Source: Ureibacillus yapensis
GTDB lineage: Bacteria; Bacillota; Bacilli; Bacillales_A; Planococcaceae
Length of the DNA stretch: 64,000 bases
Assembly: GCF_003515775.1 (NCBI RefSeq)
Contig: NZ_QWEI01000003.1
Span: forward strand, 248,001-312,000
Direction: 5' to 3'
Below, one piece after another: positions 25,467 through 35,450 of the stretch; the stretch's first letter is position 1, and every line of letters starts with the position of its first letter. A program made the translations under genes and the position numbers. Under the pieces are notes generated by a model. The model searched no databases. It saw only the letters and a program-made list of their open reading frames with translations, and had not been told where the DNA came from.

Positions 25467-26645
25467 TTATGGTTCGCGAGTATCGATAATAGGTTTCTTC
25501 CAACCTAAAGAAATCGCGAATGCTGCCGCCAAAAATAATGCAGCCAGATAGTACGGATAATCTACATCTATATCAAATAACATCCCACCTAAGATTGGAC
25601 CTAGGGCGTTCGCCAGCGAAGTGAACATTGAATTCATCCCGCCTACAAATCCCTGATCATTTCCGGCAATCTTCGAAAGATAGGAAGTTGCAGCCGGTCG
25701 AATCAAGTCAAACGTCACAAAACAGATTGTAATGATCAAAACAATCATCATAAATCCCGATACTTGTGTTAAAACAATGATAAAGATGGCCGCTATGATT
25801 AAACAAAGCCGTATCAGATTGATTTCTCCCCACCATAAGGTCATGCGATCGAACAACAAAATTTGCGATAAAGCTCCAATGATCGCGGAGACCGTTATGG
25901 CAACGGCAATATCCCCTGGTGTGAAGCCAAATTTATGGTCTGTATATAAACTAAAGAACGATTCAACTACTGCCAATCCGAAAGAGGAAATGAAAATGAT
26001 TAAAAAGGCAACCAAGAAGATGGGAATGAAAAGTTTCTTCAAGCTTGACTGAGAAGCTTCCTGTGCAAAAACTTCCAGTTGTTCTACTCGTTCCGGCTCT
26101 TTCAGGAAGAAAATCGATAGAATAGTTGCAACCGCACCCAATGCGGCGGCCGAATAAAAAGGTACACGTGTACCGATTTCTGCAAGGAAGCCCCCTAAAC
26201 CCGGCCCGATTATAAATCCTGTGCTAATGGCTGCCGACATATAGCCCAATGCTTTAGGACGCGTTTCAGATGTGGTGATATCAGCAATATATGCCGTGAC
26301 AGCTGGCATAATAAATGCGGCACTGACTCCCCCTAATATCCGGGAAATAAACAAGACTTCAACCGCTTCTCCCATAGCAAACAATAATTCCGAAACTGCA
26401 AAGGTTCCAAGGCCTAAAATAATCATAATCTTGCGTCCATATTTATCTGCAAAACGTCCTGAAATCGGTGAAGCAATCAGTTGAGTGAAAGCAAATGCAG
26501 CAGTTAGATAGCCGACAACTGTTCCGGAAATGTTCAATTCGTTCATAATCGTTGGCAACACCGGAATGATCAGACCGATGCCCAAGAATGCAATGAACAA
26601 ATTGCCCAATAAGACCGCTAACACAATCTTTGATTTTCGATTCAT
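25467..26645 (-). CDS. MFS drug/H+ antiporter, DHA1 (NorA/Bmr-like)
   Basis: A 392-residue, 12-helix transporter. The loop 2-3 motif is GRFADKYGRKIMI and the antiporter motif C in helix 5 is GFIIGPGLGG, placing it among 12-helix drug/proton antiporters like NorA, Bmr and Blt. The range of substrates is unknown. It is monocistronic and divergent from the DinB-family gene. Confidence 0.88.
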   Translation of the reverse strand: MNRKSKIVLAVLLGNLFIAFLGIGLIIPVLPTIMNELNISGTVVGYLTAAFAFTQLIASPISGRFADKYGRKIMIILGLGTFAVSELLFAMGEAVEVLFISRILGGVSAAFIMPAVTAYIADITTSETRPKALGYMSAAISTGFIIGPGLGGFLAEIGTRVPFYSAAALGAVATILSIFFLKEPERVEQLEVFAQEASQSSLKKLFIPIFLVAFLIIFISSFGLAVVESFFSLYTDHKFGFTPGDIAVAITVSAIIGALSQILLFDRMTLWWGEINLIRLCLIIAAIFIIVLTQVSGFMMIVLIITICFVTFDLIRPAATSYLSKIAGNDQGFVGGMNSMFTSLANALGPILGGMLFDIDVDYPYYLAALFLAAAFAISLGWKKPIIDTREP

Positions 26646-26895
26646 AAATCGACTCTCTTTCTTAATATTGTAATAAATACTTCCTATTTATTACACTAAT
26701 TACGATTCTAACCGATGCGGAGAAGATAGTAAATCACAAAAAATTAACATTCAAGTTTACATAATAAAATTATTAATGATACATTCTCGGATAATAAATT
26801 GTTTAAATATTCATACAGAAAATTAGACTGATTGTTTTTATTTCGATATACTTATTGTTGGTGCTGGATAAATAATGAGATTTAGGGGGATTTTT

Positions 26896-27357
26896 ATGAG
26901 TGAATTGATTAAAATGCAATACGCAAAAACAAGACAAAACTTAACGAAAGTGTTGGAAGACGTTTCGCCTGAAGTGCTTGAGAGAATACCAGCTGGCTTT
27001 AATAATAATATTCATTGGCAAGTGGGCCATATTCTTGTTGCGGCCGAGCTATTTATGTTTTATGGGCAAAATAATTTACCGCCGCAGTATAACGAATATT
27101 TCAAATCAGGTTCAAAACCTGCCGAGTGGGCTGGAGAAGTTCCTTCGATTTCATCTATATTAGAACTTTTGAATGAACAGCTTGAGCGAATCAACGCTCT
27201 TCCGGAAGAAGCGTTTACGGTTGAATTGCCGGAACCATTCATCGGCAATAAGAATACAGGTGAATTAGCTGCATTTGGTGCATTCCATGAAGCTTTGCAT
27301 TTAGGCCAGATTCAAATGCTGAAACGTTTCATTTTAGCTTCTGAAGCTGCACAATAA
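26896..27357 (+). CDS. DinB-family metal-binding four-helix protein
   Basis: A 153-residue DinB/YfiT-like protein. The three metal-binding His positions are visible in NNIHWQVGHIL and FHEALHLGQIQ. Members include bacillithiol S-transferases and other thiol-dependent enzymes as well as proteins of unknown role. The ATG at 26896 follows AGGGGGA; a longer frame from 26875 contains the ribosome site inside it and is unlikely. Confidence 0.85.
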   Translation: MSELIKMQYAKTRQNLTKVLEDVSPEVLERIPAGFNNNIHWQVGHILVAAELFMFYGQNNLPPQYNEYFKSGSKPAEWAGEVPSISSILELLNEQLERINALPEEAFTVELPEPFIGNKNTGELAAFGAFHEALHLGQIQMLKRFILASEAAQ

Positions 27358-27411
27358 ATATGATAGTAAATATGTTTTGTCCTCCTTTACGGGACTAACA
27401 ACTCCAAAAAG

Positions 27412-27442
27412 CGCAAGAATAATGAATACTGTTATTCTTGCG
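27412..27442 (+). terminator. Terminator of the DinB-family gene
   Basis: Arms CGCAAGAATAA / TTATTCTTGCG followed by TTTTAGTTTT. Confidence 0.85.
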
Positions 27443-27488
27443 TTTTAGTTTTCCTTAATAAAGGCAGATTTCTTCCTTCATTTCTCAT

Positions 27489-27525
27489 AAAAAAACAAGT
27501 GAAGATTCTCTCCACTTGTTTTTTT
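27489..27525. terminator. Bidirectional terminator before serine acetyltransferase
   Basis: Arms with AAAAAACAAGTG / CACTTGTTTTTT and T runs on both strands, serving mainly the minus-strand gene ending at 27538. Confidence 0.8.
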
Positions 27526-27537
27526 ATATTGATTGAA

Positions 27538-28443
27538 TTATAATTGGCCATTCTTGATATTTGGGGATGGCTGTGTTTGGTATACTCTTGAATTTGCTGG
27601 CACCGATTGCGTTAACCAGATATTCCCTCCGATTACGGAGTTTTGGCCAATTGTTGTGTCTCCGCCAAGAATCGTTGCACCTGAATAAATGACAACATTA
27701 TCTTCAATGTTCGGATGGCGTTTAATGCCTTTAATCGGATTGCCGTGTTCATCCAGCGGGAAACTTTTAGCTCCCAAAGTAACACCTTGATAGATTTTCA
27801 CATTTCTGCCAATCGTACAAGTTTCACCAATTACGACGCCCGTCCCATGGTCAATAAAGAAATATTCCCCTATTGACGCACCAGGGTGGATATCAATTCC
27901 TGTCAATCGGTGGGCATATTCCGACATAATGCGCGGAATAATCGGCACTCCTGCTTTGTATAATTCATGCGCAATTCTATGAATCGTAATGGATTGAATG
28001 GAAGGATAACTCAACAGGATTTCTTCCAATGATGTTGTTGCCGGGTCTCCGTTGTAGGCTGCACGAATATCCGTTTGGATTACTCTGCGGATTTCAGGCA
28101 GCTTTTTAATCAAGTCAATCACGATTAAATCCGCTTTTTCTTTTGCTTCGTCTTCGTGAATCGAAGAATCATTGATTAGTACTTTTTCAATTAGTTCTTT
28201 TAAATTGATGGCAGATGTTCTTAATTTGTTTCCGATGGAGATATTAATGCGCGTTTCCACATTTGAGTATTTATCACATAAGCACGGAAATAATGCGGAT
28301 CGGAAATCTTTTATTAAAGAGTATATGGATTCTTGTCCTTCAAAACCGATTGTTTTATCAATTGAAAAATGCTCTCTATGTATTTCTTCCAGTGATTGTG
28401 AAATGGTAGGTATTTCACTATTGAGCCAATCGTTTAATTTCAT
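27538..28443 (-). CDS. Serine O-acetyltransferase, long form
   Basis: A 301-residue serine acetyltransferase making O-acetylserine for cysteine synthesis. The C-terminal left-handed beta-helix has the hexapeptide pattern and the catalytic region GIDIHPGASIGEYFFIDHG plus GETCTIGRNVKIYQGVTLGA. The N-terminal helical region (about 130 residues) is longer than in the short Bacillus CysE and resembles the EpsC-type form. The ATG at 28443 follows AAGGGGGAAG; the ATG at 28467 would place that site inside the gene. It is not next to cysK or cysS here. Confidence 0.88.
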   Translation of the reverse strand: MKLNDWLNSEIPTISQSLEEIHREHFSIDKTIGFEGQESIYSLIKDFRSALFPCLCDKYSNVETRINISIGNKLRTSAINLKELIEKVLINDSSIHEDEAKEKADLIVIDLIKKLPEIRRVIQTDIRAAYNGDPATTSLEEILLSYPSIQSITIHRIAHELYKAGVPIIPRIMSEYAHRLTGIDIHPGASIGEYFFIDHGTGVVIGETCTIGRNVKIYQGVTLGAKSFPLDEHGNPIKGIKRHPNIEDNVVIYSGATILGGDTTIGQNSVIGGNIWLTQSVPANSRVYQTQPSPNIKNGQL

Positions 28444-28598
28444 TATAACTTCCCCCTTAAAGATCATAAAAGCAGCTCGTACTTATTTGTATTTTTGCTG
28501 CCTATGTTTCACTTACTCTATTTTAACATCTTTTGAATTTATTTAAATAGCGTAAAAATTTTTACTTCAATCGCTCTTATACCTTAAGCAATACCTAT

Positions 28599-28826
28599 TT
28601 ACAATACTGTGACTTGCTCTTGTTCTACTTTCAGATAGATGACAAGTTCCTGGCGATATACACTTTCCTCCAGATAATGATCGAGTGTATGGAAATCGTA
28701 TTTAAAACTGCCAAAAGGAAATGTAACATTTGCGCCTTTGACTGCTGCAAGCAAACCTGCCACATCGTCTGAGACCATTTCCAATAATTCTTCTCCCGTA
28801 GCTGTTAAAACAAAAACTACATTCAT
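28599..28826 (-). CDS. Small conserved-looking protein (75 aa)
   Basis: Not recognised. A compact alpha/beta pattern (NVVFVLTATGEELLEMV, then VTFPFGSFKYDFHTLDHYLEESVYRQELVIYLK) with no membrane segment. A strong AGAGGGGGAG precedes two nearby ATGs; I use the second (28826), which has six-base spacing. It stands alone between aspartokinase and serine acetyltransferase. Confidence 0.65.
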   Translation of the reverse strand: MNVVFVLTATGEELLEMVSDDVAGLLAAVKGANVTFPFGSFKYDFHTLDHYLEESVYRQELVIYLKVEQEQVTVL

Positions 28827-28976
28827 CTTCATCTCCCCCTCTTGTTTACCTAATGTTGGGCATTTCCTTTAACTTGGTTTGATTTTCAACAACCTATGAA
28901 ACTGGTCATTTTTCGCCACCACGTCGGATTGTTCTACCTCAATTATAGTAGTTGAAATTTTTAGATTAAGAAAGCA

Positions 28977-29009
28977 AAAGGTTCTACAGATTGTCTCTGT
29001 AGAACCTTT
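28977..29009 (-). terminator. Terminator of the aspartokinase gene
   Basis: Perfect 14-base arms AAAGGTTCTACAGA / TCTGTAGAACCTTT, just after the stop at 29028, with T residues in and after the right arm on the minus strand. Confidence 0.85.
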
Positions 29010-29027
29010 AAAATAGCCTGTTCACTT

Positions 29028-30392
29028 CTAGCCTATTGTGATGGGCGCAAAAAATTCATCGTATAATGCACGCAGGATTTGGTTTTCAGTTTGTGAAAGA
29101 ACGCCAAATACCAGGCTTACTTCCGAAGATCCTTGATTAATCATTTCGATGTTGGCACCAGTTCTTGAGATGGCAGATGCTGCACGCGCTGCAAGGCCAG
29201 TGTTGTTGCGCATACCTTCTCCAACAATAACAATCATGGAGATTCCATGGCGGAAGTATACATCATCTGCATGCAATTCTTCTTTCACTCGTTTAATAAT
29301 ACGAGCTTCTTTTTCGTCCGTTAACTGAGTGGAACGGATAATAACAGAAATATCGTCCAATCCTGAAGGCGTATGTTCGTAAGAAATTTTTTCTTCTTCA
29401 ATAATCTGCAGAAGTTTACGCCCAAATCCAATTTCACGATTCATCAAATATTTGGAAACGTAAAGAATGGAAAAGCCGCTATCAGCAGAAATACCTGTTA
29501 CCGGATGACTGCCTGCCAAAGAACGAGTTGGGAGAATCTTAGTTCCTGGAGCAGATGGATTATTTGTATTTTTGACATTGACCGGAATTCCTAATTTGTA
29601 TACCGGCATTAACGCTTCATCGTGGAAAACAGAGAAGCCGGAGTATGATAACTCGCGCATTTCCCGATAAGTGATTTCCGAGATGCCTACCGGATCATTG
29701 ACAACTTTTGGATTTGCCGAAAATACACAGTCAACATCCGTGAAGTTTTCATATAGATCGGCTTTAACACTTGCCGCTAAAATCGAGCCAGTAATATCTG
29801 ATCCGCCGCGATCGAATGTACGCAGCACCCCATCCTTTGTATAACCAAAGAATCCAGGATATACGACAATTTCCTCGCCCTTAGCCAAATCCTTTAAATT
29901 TTCATATGTTTCAGGAAGGGCATAAGTGCGCTCCGGTGGGTCATTCAACACGAGCCCATCTTTCGGGCTGACATATTTTGCAGGTACTCCGATTGAATTG
30001 AAATATTCTGCAACTAATTTTGCGTTATTGTCTTCACCGCTTGCTTTTAAATTATCTATAAATAAATTTTTATTTGATTGATCAGAGTCGATTCGTTCTT
30101 GCAAATCTTTTGCAATTACATCACAAATCTCGTGATTTAGCCCAAGGTCGGCTGCTATTTCCTTAAACCGATTGACAACACGGTCTCTTTTTTGCTCAAT
30201 ATCCCCGTTGTTCAGTACTGCATCTGCCAATTCGATTAAAAGGTCCGTTACTTTAATATCATCGCTAAAACGTTTGCCAGGAGCGGAGACCACAACAATC
30301 TTTCTTTGTGGATTAGCTTTCACAATATTCGCTACTTTTTTAATTTGTTCTGCGCTAGCAACGGAAGTACCGCCAAATTTACAAACTATCAT
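29028..30392 (-). CDS. Aspartokinase (YclM/ThrD-like, aspartokinase III)
   Basis: A 454-residue monofunctional aspartate kinase, the same length as B. subtilis ThrD/YclM. It phosphorylates aspartate as the first step towards lysine, threonine, methionine and, in spores, dipicolinate. The kinase loop MIVCKFGGTSVASAEQI starts the protein; FDRGGSDITGSILAASVKAD is the substrate/nucleotide region. Two C-terminal ACT domains end with GEGMRNNTGLAARAASAIS and TGANIEMINQGSSEVSLVF, so feedback control is expected. It has its own promoter and terminator. Confidence 0.92.
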   Translation of the reverse strand: MIVCKFGGTSVASAEQIKKVANIVKANPQRKIVVVSAPGKRFSDDIKVTDLLIELADAVLNNGDIEQKRDRVVNRFKEIAADLGLNHEICDVIAKDLQERIDSDQSNKNLFIDNLKASGEDNNAKLVAEYFNSIGVPAKYVSPKDGLVLNDPPERTYALPETYENLKDLAKGEEIVVYPGFFGYTKDGVLRTFDRGGSDITGSILAASVKADLYENFTDVDCVFSANPKVVNDPVGISEITYREMRELSYSGFSVFHDEALMPVYKLGIPVNVKNTNNPSAPGTKILPTRSLAGSHPVTGISADSGFSILYVSKYLMNREIGFGRKLLQIIEEEKISYEHTPSGLDDISVIIRSTQLTDEKEARIIKRVKEELHADDVYFRHGISMIVIVGEGMRNNTGLAARAASAISRTGANIEMINQGSSEVSLVFGVLSQTENQILRALYDEFFAPITIG

Positions 30393-30453
30393 ATCACCAA
30401 ATCCTTACTATTTCATATTGTTGTATTTCCCGAAAAAACATTTGATTGTTCAC

Positions 30454-30482
30454 AGTGTACAAATTTTACAATCTTACGTCAA
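30454..30482 (-). promoter_or_regulatory. Sigma-A promoter of aspartokinase
   Basis: On the minus strand, TTGACG (30482-30477) and TACACT (30459-30454) separated by 17 bases, about 60 bases before the start codon. I see no lysine riboswitch or T-box in 30393-30690; the remainder is AT-rich and featureless. Confidence 0.6.
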
Positions 30483-30694
30483 GTATATTTATAGAAATCA
30501 TTGATAAATTACCTTAAAAAGCCAGACTTTAAACAATTGATTATTCATCTTAAATGAAATAAATTTTAAAATTAATCAATTTATTATATGTAAATTCTTA
30601 ATTATAAAAAGCATAATTGCCTAATTCTTTTAAACTCGAAGTATAACGAAATAAAAAATTTTTTCAAAATAATGATTTTAATTGAAAAGAAAAC

Positions 30695-30723
30695 CGTGTG
30701 CATCGTTGCAAACGATGCACACG
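30695..30723 (-). terminator. Terminator of the multicopper-oxidase operon
   Basis: Perfect 13-base arms CGTGTGCATCGTT / AACGATGCACACG followed by TTTTCTTTT on the minus strand. Confidence 0.85.
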
Positions 30724-30831
30724 ATTTACCATAATCGTTTACATTGACACGAACCTATTTATTTCGTCAATTTATTATATACTATCTATAGTAATTAGCA
30801 AGACACAATAATTGTTATTTGTAAACAGAGC

Positions 30832-31668
30832 TTATTTCAAATCAAAAACTTTGAAATAACAAATATCATTTAAATTCACTTGTTGTTTTTCACACTTATT
30901 TAAAATCGTGACATGGTTTTCTTCTACCTCTGTAAGCAATCCTTTCATTTTCCCTTCATTTGAGAAAATAAGGATGTCTTCCCCAACAAATTGTTTTAGT
31001 TGTCTGAAGAGGAATATGCCAAAAAATAAGTTGATGAAATCGGGATGTTTCGATACGAACTCTCCAAAATTAAATGCAAGCTGGCGTCTTAAGTGTTTGT
31101 CGGCGTCAATGAACTCGGGCTCGGATTCAACCCCTTCAGTATGAGCATGCTTTTTAATATTAAGGAGTTTTTTAAATGGGATGAACACTGTCGAACCAAC
31201 TTGATTTAATTGAACAAAATCTCTTCCTGCAGTCGCAAGTTTGCCTTCAAGCCATATCGATCTCACCATTTCACAATCATCTTCTTTAATCTTGAACAAG
31301 TCATCATCATGTGTTTCTTCATCTAGTTGCATTTCTTCTTCACTTAAAGATATTTCTTCTACGTTTTCATGAAAATCGCATTCACATAATACTTCCGCTA
31401 AAACGATCATGCCACTCAATTCAAGAAGATGAAGTTGCAATTGCCTTCTATTATTATTGTCGGGCTGGGAACCTAAAGAACGCAGAAGATCATTGGCCTC
31501 TTCAATTTCAGCTTGAAATTCATCCAAACTTTCTTGATCTCGCGGACTATTTGGGGAAGCAAACCTGCGTGTAGGGATTTTATCCTGACATAAAAAAGGT
31601 GAACCAAATAAATCTACAGCTAAAGGACAACAACAAGGAGTATGGTGACAAGTTACACATCTTCGCAT
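30832..31668 (-). CDS. Barrel-domain protein downstream of MnxG-like oxidase (278 aa)
   Basis: The N-terminus is Cys-rich (CVTCHHTPCCCPL), followed by a helical stretch and an acidic patch. From about residue 140 it contains AGRDFVQLNQVGSTVFIPFKKLLNIKK and, near the end, EGKMKGLLTEVEENHVTILN with VNLNDICYFKVF. These are two short beta-barrel-like units typical of spore-coat DUF2642-type proteins. The 246-residue protein encoded at 36228-36968 shares both units and the spacing between them, so the two are paralogues flanking the oxidase. It overlaps the oxidase stop by 16 bases and is the last gene of the operon. Inferred role: spore-surface structural or assembly partner. Confidence 0.6.
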   Translation of the reverse strand: MRRCVTCHHTPCCCPLAVDLFGSPFLCQDKIPTRRFASPNSPRDQESLDEFQAEIEEANDLLRSLGSQPDNNNRRQLQLHLLELSGMIVLAEVLCECDFHENVEEISLSEEEMQLDEETHDDDLFKIKEDDCEMVRSIWLEGKLATAGRDFVQLNQVGSTVFIPFKKLLNIKKHAHTEGVESEPEFIDADKHLRRQLAFNFGEFVSKHPDFINLFFGIFLFRQLKQFVGEDILIFSNEGKMKGLLTEVEENHVTILNKCEKQQVNLNDICYFKVFDLK

Positions 31669-34600
31669 GGGAACTCACCTTCAATCTGTTCTATTGGCTC
31701 ATTGAGGATCTTTCCTTTAACAATTGCTTTAATGGTACGTCGCCTGTTGAGCAACTCTCTTCTTTGTTTTGGTATAGCATCCTTCAGAATATGACGTCCA
31801 TTTTTTACCGCGTGCATTTTCAATGGCGCCAACTTTTGCCGTTTGTTTTTAAGAACACGCAGAATCCCCCATAAACCAAGTTCAATATCCCATCGAATAT
31901 TTCCTGATCGGTACATATAATCACCTGGTCGATTAAAGAAGCCACCCGCTCCATAAAATAGTTGCATATTGGCATTTGCGCCTACTGTTAGATGGTCTAC
32001 TTCAGAATCAATCGATGAGTTGATATCATCTTTACTGCGGAAAAATTTGTGGCCGTGTATTACAAATGAATGTGCCCTTGCTCTATCCGCCGGGAAAGTA
32101 ATTCTCATAGTAATCGGATCCCCGGGATATGCCAAAAATAACGGTGTGCTCGGATCTCCAAATACTTTTGTGCTAAAGACTTTATGCACTTCTTTAAATC
32201 GGTTAATTCGATTTCTAAATGGTTCGTATCGATAATTAAACCCTCTGGAGCCTTGGTCTTCAAAATCTGCCAACTCATCTTCTTCATCGTCTTCAAACAA
32301 CACTTGTGGATCTATAATGAGGTTACCGTTTTTGTCTACTAACCTTACACCATCATGCATAAGAAGACAAAACTCTCTAAATTCCGGCAATATTGGGTTG
32401 GAAATGATAACTTGGCTTCCTGTCTGCACCTTTTCTCTCGTCTTGGCATCTAAATATTTCGAGCCAATTGCTTCCGCAATAATCATTCCGAATGCTCCGT
32501 GGTGACGATGGTTGCGAACATCTGCCATGTCCCAAAGGTTAGCTGTACCGAATCTTTGGTCAATATACCAATGATAGGTTATAGATTCACCCGGTCCAAT
32601 CGTTTGGTCAAAATTGAAGCCTACTGTTGCGCCATCTGAATGTCTTACATCATATTCTACTAATTGCGCGTGCATGGAGATTCGGTTCGATGGTGGGAAA
32701 AATGCCTCAACTGGCACCTCGGGATAACCATGGAGGCCATCATGATGATTTTCTCCTGTCAAACAGTTTGTTAACGTTACTTCCACATATTCACCAACAT
32801 TTGCACGGATAATTAATGGTTCTGGATTTTTCTTCCCACATAAAATGTCTTCAACATCTTCTTTTAATGCAAACACAATTCCATGTGGGTCGTGATCGCC
32901 ATCTTCATGGTAGATAATCTTCGTATTGATGGCTGCAACATCATATTTTCTAACTTTTGCACCCTTTGGGTAGCTAATTTTATCCGCTATAGCCATCGGT
33001 GGCTTTTTACCTGTTTTTTTCGGTAGTGGTTCATCTCTCCAACAAATATCATCCAATCGATCAGGCAAAGGCAATAAATGATCGACTCTTTTTTCAAAAG
33101 TACGGAAGATTCCCCAATTCCCTAACCAAATATCGTCTATTGAGCCAAAATGATAGAGCATATCAAAGTCGCCTTTGCCTTCTATAGCGAATTCTTGTGT
33201 GAAAGATTCGGCAATCACAAGATGTTTCTGCTGATCTAATTCAGAATCTAAATCTCCCCGTTCTCGATTCCATCTTTGCCTATGGAGATTAAAACTATGA
33301 GATTCTTCATGAGATCCTTGTATTAATCGGACTCGTACCGGATCTCCGTTATAAGTTTCCAGCATTGGAGTAACCGGATCACCATGTACCCATGAGCTAA
33401 ACACATAGGCAGGATCGCATTCCGGTTCTTTCAGTCTAAATTGAAGCGGTTCACTCCGATAATTAATGCCCATTACTCCAGGATCATCTGGTGAACCAGG
33501 GAACGGTGGTGGATTTAAAGGATTTCCATCTTTATCAAACAACAAGGCAAAATCATGAACTAATAAATTTATTTCCCTGAAATCAGGAATGATTGGATTA
33601 ACAATCATTGCTTGAGTCCCTGCACGAACTTCTTCACCTGTATAAGGATCAAAATATTGAGAGCCTCTTGCTTCAATATTAATGCTTGCAAATACACCAT
33701 GCAGTTGATGTTCATTGGCAAATAAATGATCATGGAAGAAGGTTGATTTCAGCTCCACATCTGCAAACCATTGATATTCAATCGTCTCACCCGGTAACAC
33801 AGAAGAATCATAGTTCCAGCCTACATTTGCCCCGTCTGCTACAAGCACATCAAACTTAACGAAATGAACATGCATTCCGGCTTCATAAGTTCTATTAACT
33901 AATTGAAACGCATTTCCTCCGATTGTTTCAGGCAGCTTATTTGTGAATCTGAAACGTATTGCCTCCCCTGCATTGGCTCTAATTACAAGAGGTTCTGGTT
34001 TTTTACGGCCAGAAAGAATAGCCTCTTCATCTTCAGCTAAAACGTAAAGTCTTCCTTCTGGATCGTGCCAACCTTCTTTATTATAGATAATTGGCATTTG
34101 TATCAAAGAGACGTCAAAAAATCGAACTGGTGTATCTTCTTTTGCCGGATTAACAAAAACCGCTCCGGGAACAGCATTTTTGGCAAAAGCATTTTGCTCA
34201 ATCTCCGTTGGTTCCCTGCCATTTTCAATGCCAAGTGGCGGTCTAGGTGCCTTAAAGCCTGGGATACCCGGAATAAAGTTAGGAAACCCTGGTTTTTCAG
34301 GTGTCGGTCTTGGCGGTAGAGGTCTGTCCGGTAGTGGTTGAAGTGCTTTAATTTGCACGCCATTTGGGTAACACATACTGCCATCTTGCAATGTATCAAA
34401 ATTACGTTGCAACCCCCACATCCCTTCACCAAAATGGGGATAAAGATGACAATGTATGATCGCATCTCCAATTGCTCCATGTAGGCTTCCTGCTCCATAT
34501 GCAGGAGAAATGGTATATTGAGTTTGTGGCGATATTGCTTGCACATCGAGAATTTCAGAATCCGAGTCAGTTGGTTCGAATAACCATTGATGCACATGAT

Positions 34601-35450
34601 AGTGGAAAGAATGGGTTTCTTTTGTCCCGCCATGTACGAGGCGAATTTTAATCGGATCCCCAATATATGCGCGCAAAATTGGTGTATCCGGGTCACCAAA
34701 TACCCACGAATCATGATGGACCTCTTCTCCTTCACAATCTGGGCAAACAACGCCTTCATGCATCAGTCGCAATCTATTTCTCATAGGTTCTGAACGGTAA
34801 TTTATAAGATGAGTTGCTTCCGGCTGCAGTGTATGTGGACTAATCGGTTTCTGCCCTGTTAAATCATCCACTTCCATTTCATCATGGAAGAACCAACCGA
34901 ACTCTCTAAAGGATGGCAACAAAGGATTATGAACATCCGCAAAATTCCCGCTATTGATTGGTTTTCCCGTTATTGGGTCAGTCCACCATGAGCCTCTTGG
35001 TTCGACAAATAATGCACCAAAAAGCCCGTGGACATTGCTTCCCTTTTCACTCGATAATGGATTTCCTAAATCGGAGAAGAAATGAATGCCTTCATGATCT
35101 ACTTTCCATTTGTAGATAATCGCTTTTCCTTTAGGAATAGTCGTGTCTGGATTTAACCCTACAAATGCTCCATCTGAAGTAAAAACATCATATTCCGCAT
35201 TTTGGATATGCATACCAGTATTAAATGGAAGCTGATTTTCAAAAAGAACTTCAATTTCGTCGCCCACATTTGCACGGATCACTAATGGTTCGACTAAATC
35301 AACAGTAGAAAACGGGTTTAACTTTACTTTCTCTTTAACAACATCTTCATTTTCTTTTAAAACATACATCATACCATCTGGATCATGATCGCCAAATCGA
35401 TTCACCACGATTCTAATTGGAATTGCAACAACATGAAATTTCCTAAGCAT
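31653..35450 (-). CDS. mnxG: MnxG-like six-cupredoxin multicopper oxidase (putative Mn(II) oxidase)
   Basis: A 1265-residue multicopper oxidase resembling the spore Mn(II) oxidase MnxG of marine Bacillus (about 1217 residues). It consists of three homologous units beginning near residues 1, 443 and 834 (GDHDPDGMMYVL, GWHDPEGRLYVL, GDHDPHGIVFAL), i.e. six cupredoxin domains as in ceruloplasmin. All four copper-binding motifs are present: HSFHYHVHQW (about 280), HCHLYPHFGEGMWG (333-346), GMHVHF (525-530) and FFHDHLF (571-577). There is no signal peptide, as expected for a spore-surface protein. I start at the ATG at 35450, nine bases after TAAGGA, overlapping the preceding gene by eight bases. 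Metal specificity (Mn versus Fe or phenols) is inferred from family resemblance. Confidence 0.85.
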   Translation of the reverse strand: MLRKFHVVAIPIRIVVNRFGDHDPDGMMYVLKENEDVVKEKVKLNPFSTVDLVEPLVIRANVGDEIEVLFENQLPFNTGMHIQNAEYDVFTSDGAFVGLNPDTTIPKGKAIIYKWKVDHEGIHFFSDLGNPLSSEKGSNVHGLFGALFVEPRGSWWTDPITGKPINSGNFADVHNPLLPSFREFGWFFHDEMEVDDLTGQKPISPHTLQPEATHLINYRSEPMRNRLRLMHEGVVCPDCEGEEVHHDSWVFGDPDTPILRAYIGDPIKIRLVHGGTKETHSFHYHVHQWLFEPTDSDSEILDVQAISPQTQYTISPAYGAGSLHGAIGDAIIHCHLYPHFGEGMWGLQRNFDTLQDGSMCYPNGVQIKALQPLPDRPLPPRPTPEKPGFPNFIPGIPGFKAPRPPLGIENGREPTEIEQNAFAKNAVPGAVFVNPAKEDTPVRFFDVSLIQMPIIYNKEGWHDPEGRLYVLAEDEEAILSGRKKPEPLVIRANAGEAIRFRFTNKLPETIGGNAFQLVNRTYEAGMHVHFVKFDVLVADGANVGWNYDSSVLPGETIEYQWFADVELKSTFFHDHLFANEHQLHGVFASINIEARGSQYFDPYTGEEVRAGTQAMIVNPIIPDFREINLLVHDFALLFDKDGNPLNPPPFPGSPDDPGVMGINYRSEPLQFRLKEPECDPAYVFSSWVHGDPVTPMLETYNGDPVRVRLIQGSHEESHSFNLHRQRWNRERGDLDSELDQQKHLVIAESFTQEFAIEGKGDFDMLYHFGSIDDIWLGNWGIFRTFEKRVDHLLPLPDRLDDICWRDEPLPKKTGKKPPMAIADKISYPKGAKVRKYDVAAINTKIIYHEDGDHDPHGIVFALKEDVEDILCGKKNPEPLIIRANVGEYVEVTLTNCLTGENHHDGLHGYPEVPVEAFFPPSNRISMHAQLVEYDVRHSDGATVGFNFDQTIGPGESITYHWYIDQRFGTANLWDMADVRNHRHHGAFGMIIAEAIGSKYLDAKTREKVQTGSQVIISNPILPEFREFCLLMHDGVRLVDKNGNLIIDPQVLFEDDEEDELADFEDQGSRGFNYRYEPFRNRINRFKEVHKVFSTKVFGDPSTPLFLAYPGDPITMRITFPADRARAHSFVIHGHKFFRSKDDINSSIDSEVDHLTVGANANMQLFYGAGGFFNRPGDYMYRSGNIRWDIELGLWGILRVLKNKRQKLAPLKMHAVKNGRHILKDAIPKQRRELLNRRRTIKAIVKGKILNEPIEQIEGEFPCEDV

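Noticed and set aside
30393-30690. Region upstream of aspartokinase examined for a lysine riboswitch or T-box
   Set aside because: Leader from the proposed promoter to the ATG is only about 55 bases, too short for either, and no matching conserved segments were seen.
34103-34759. 218-residue minus-strand frame inside the oxidase gene
   Set aside because: Out-of-frame shadow of mnxG, whose motifs cover the same DNA; no ribosome site.
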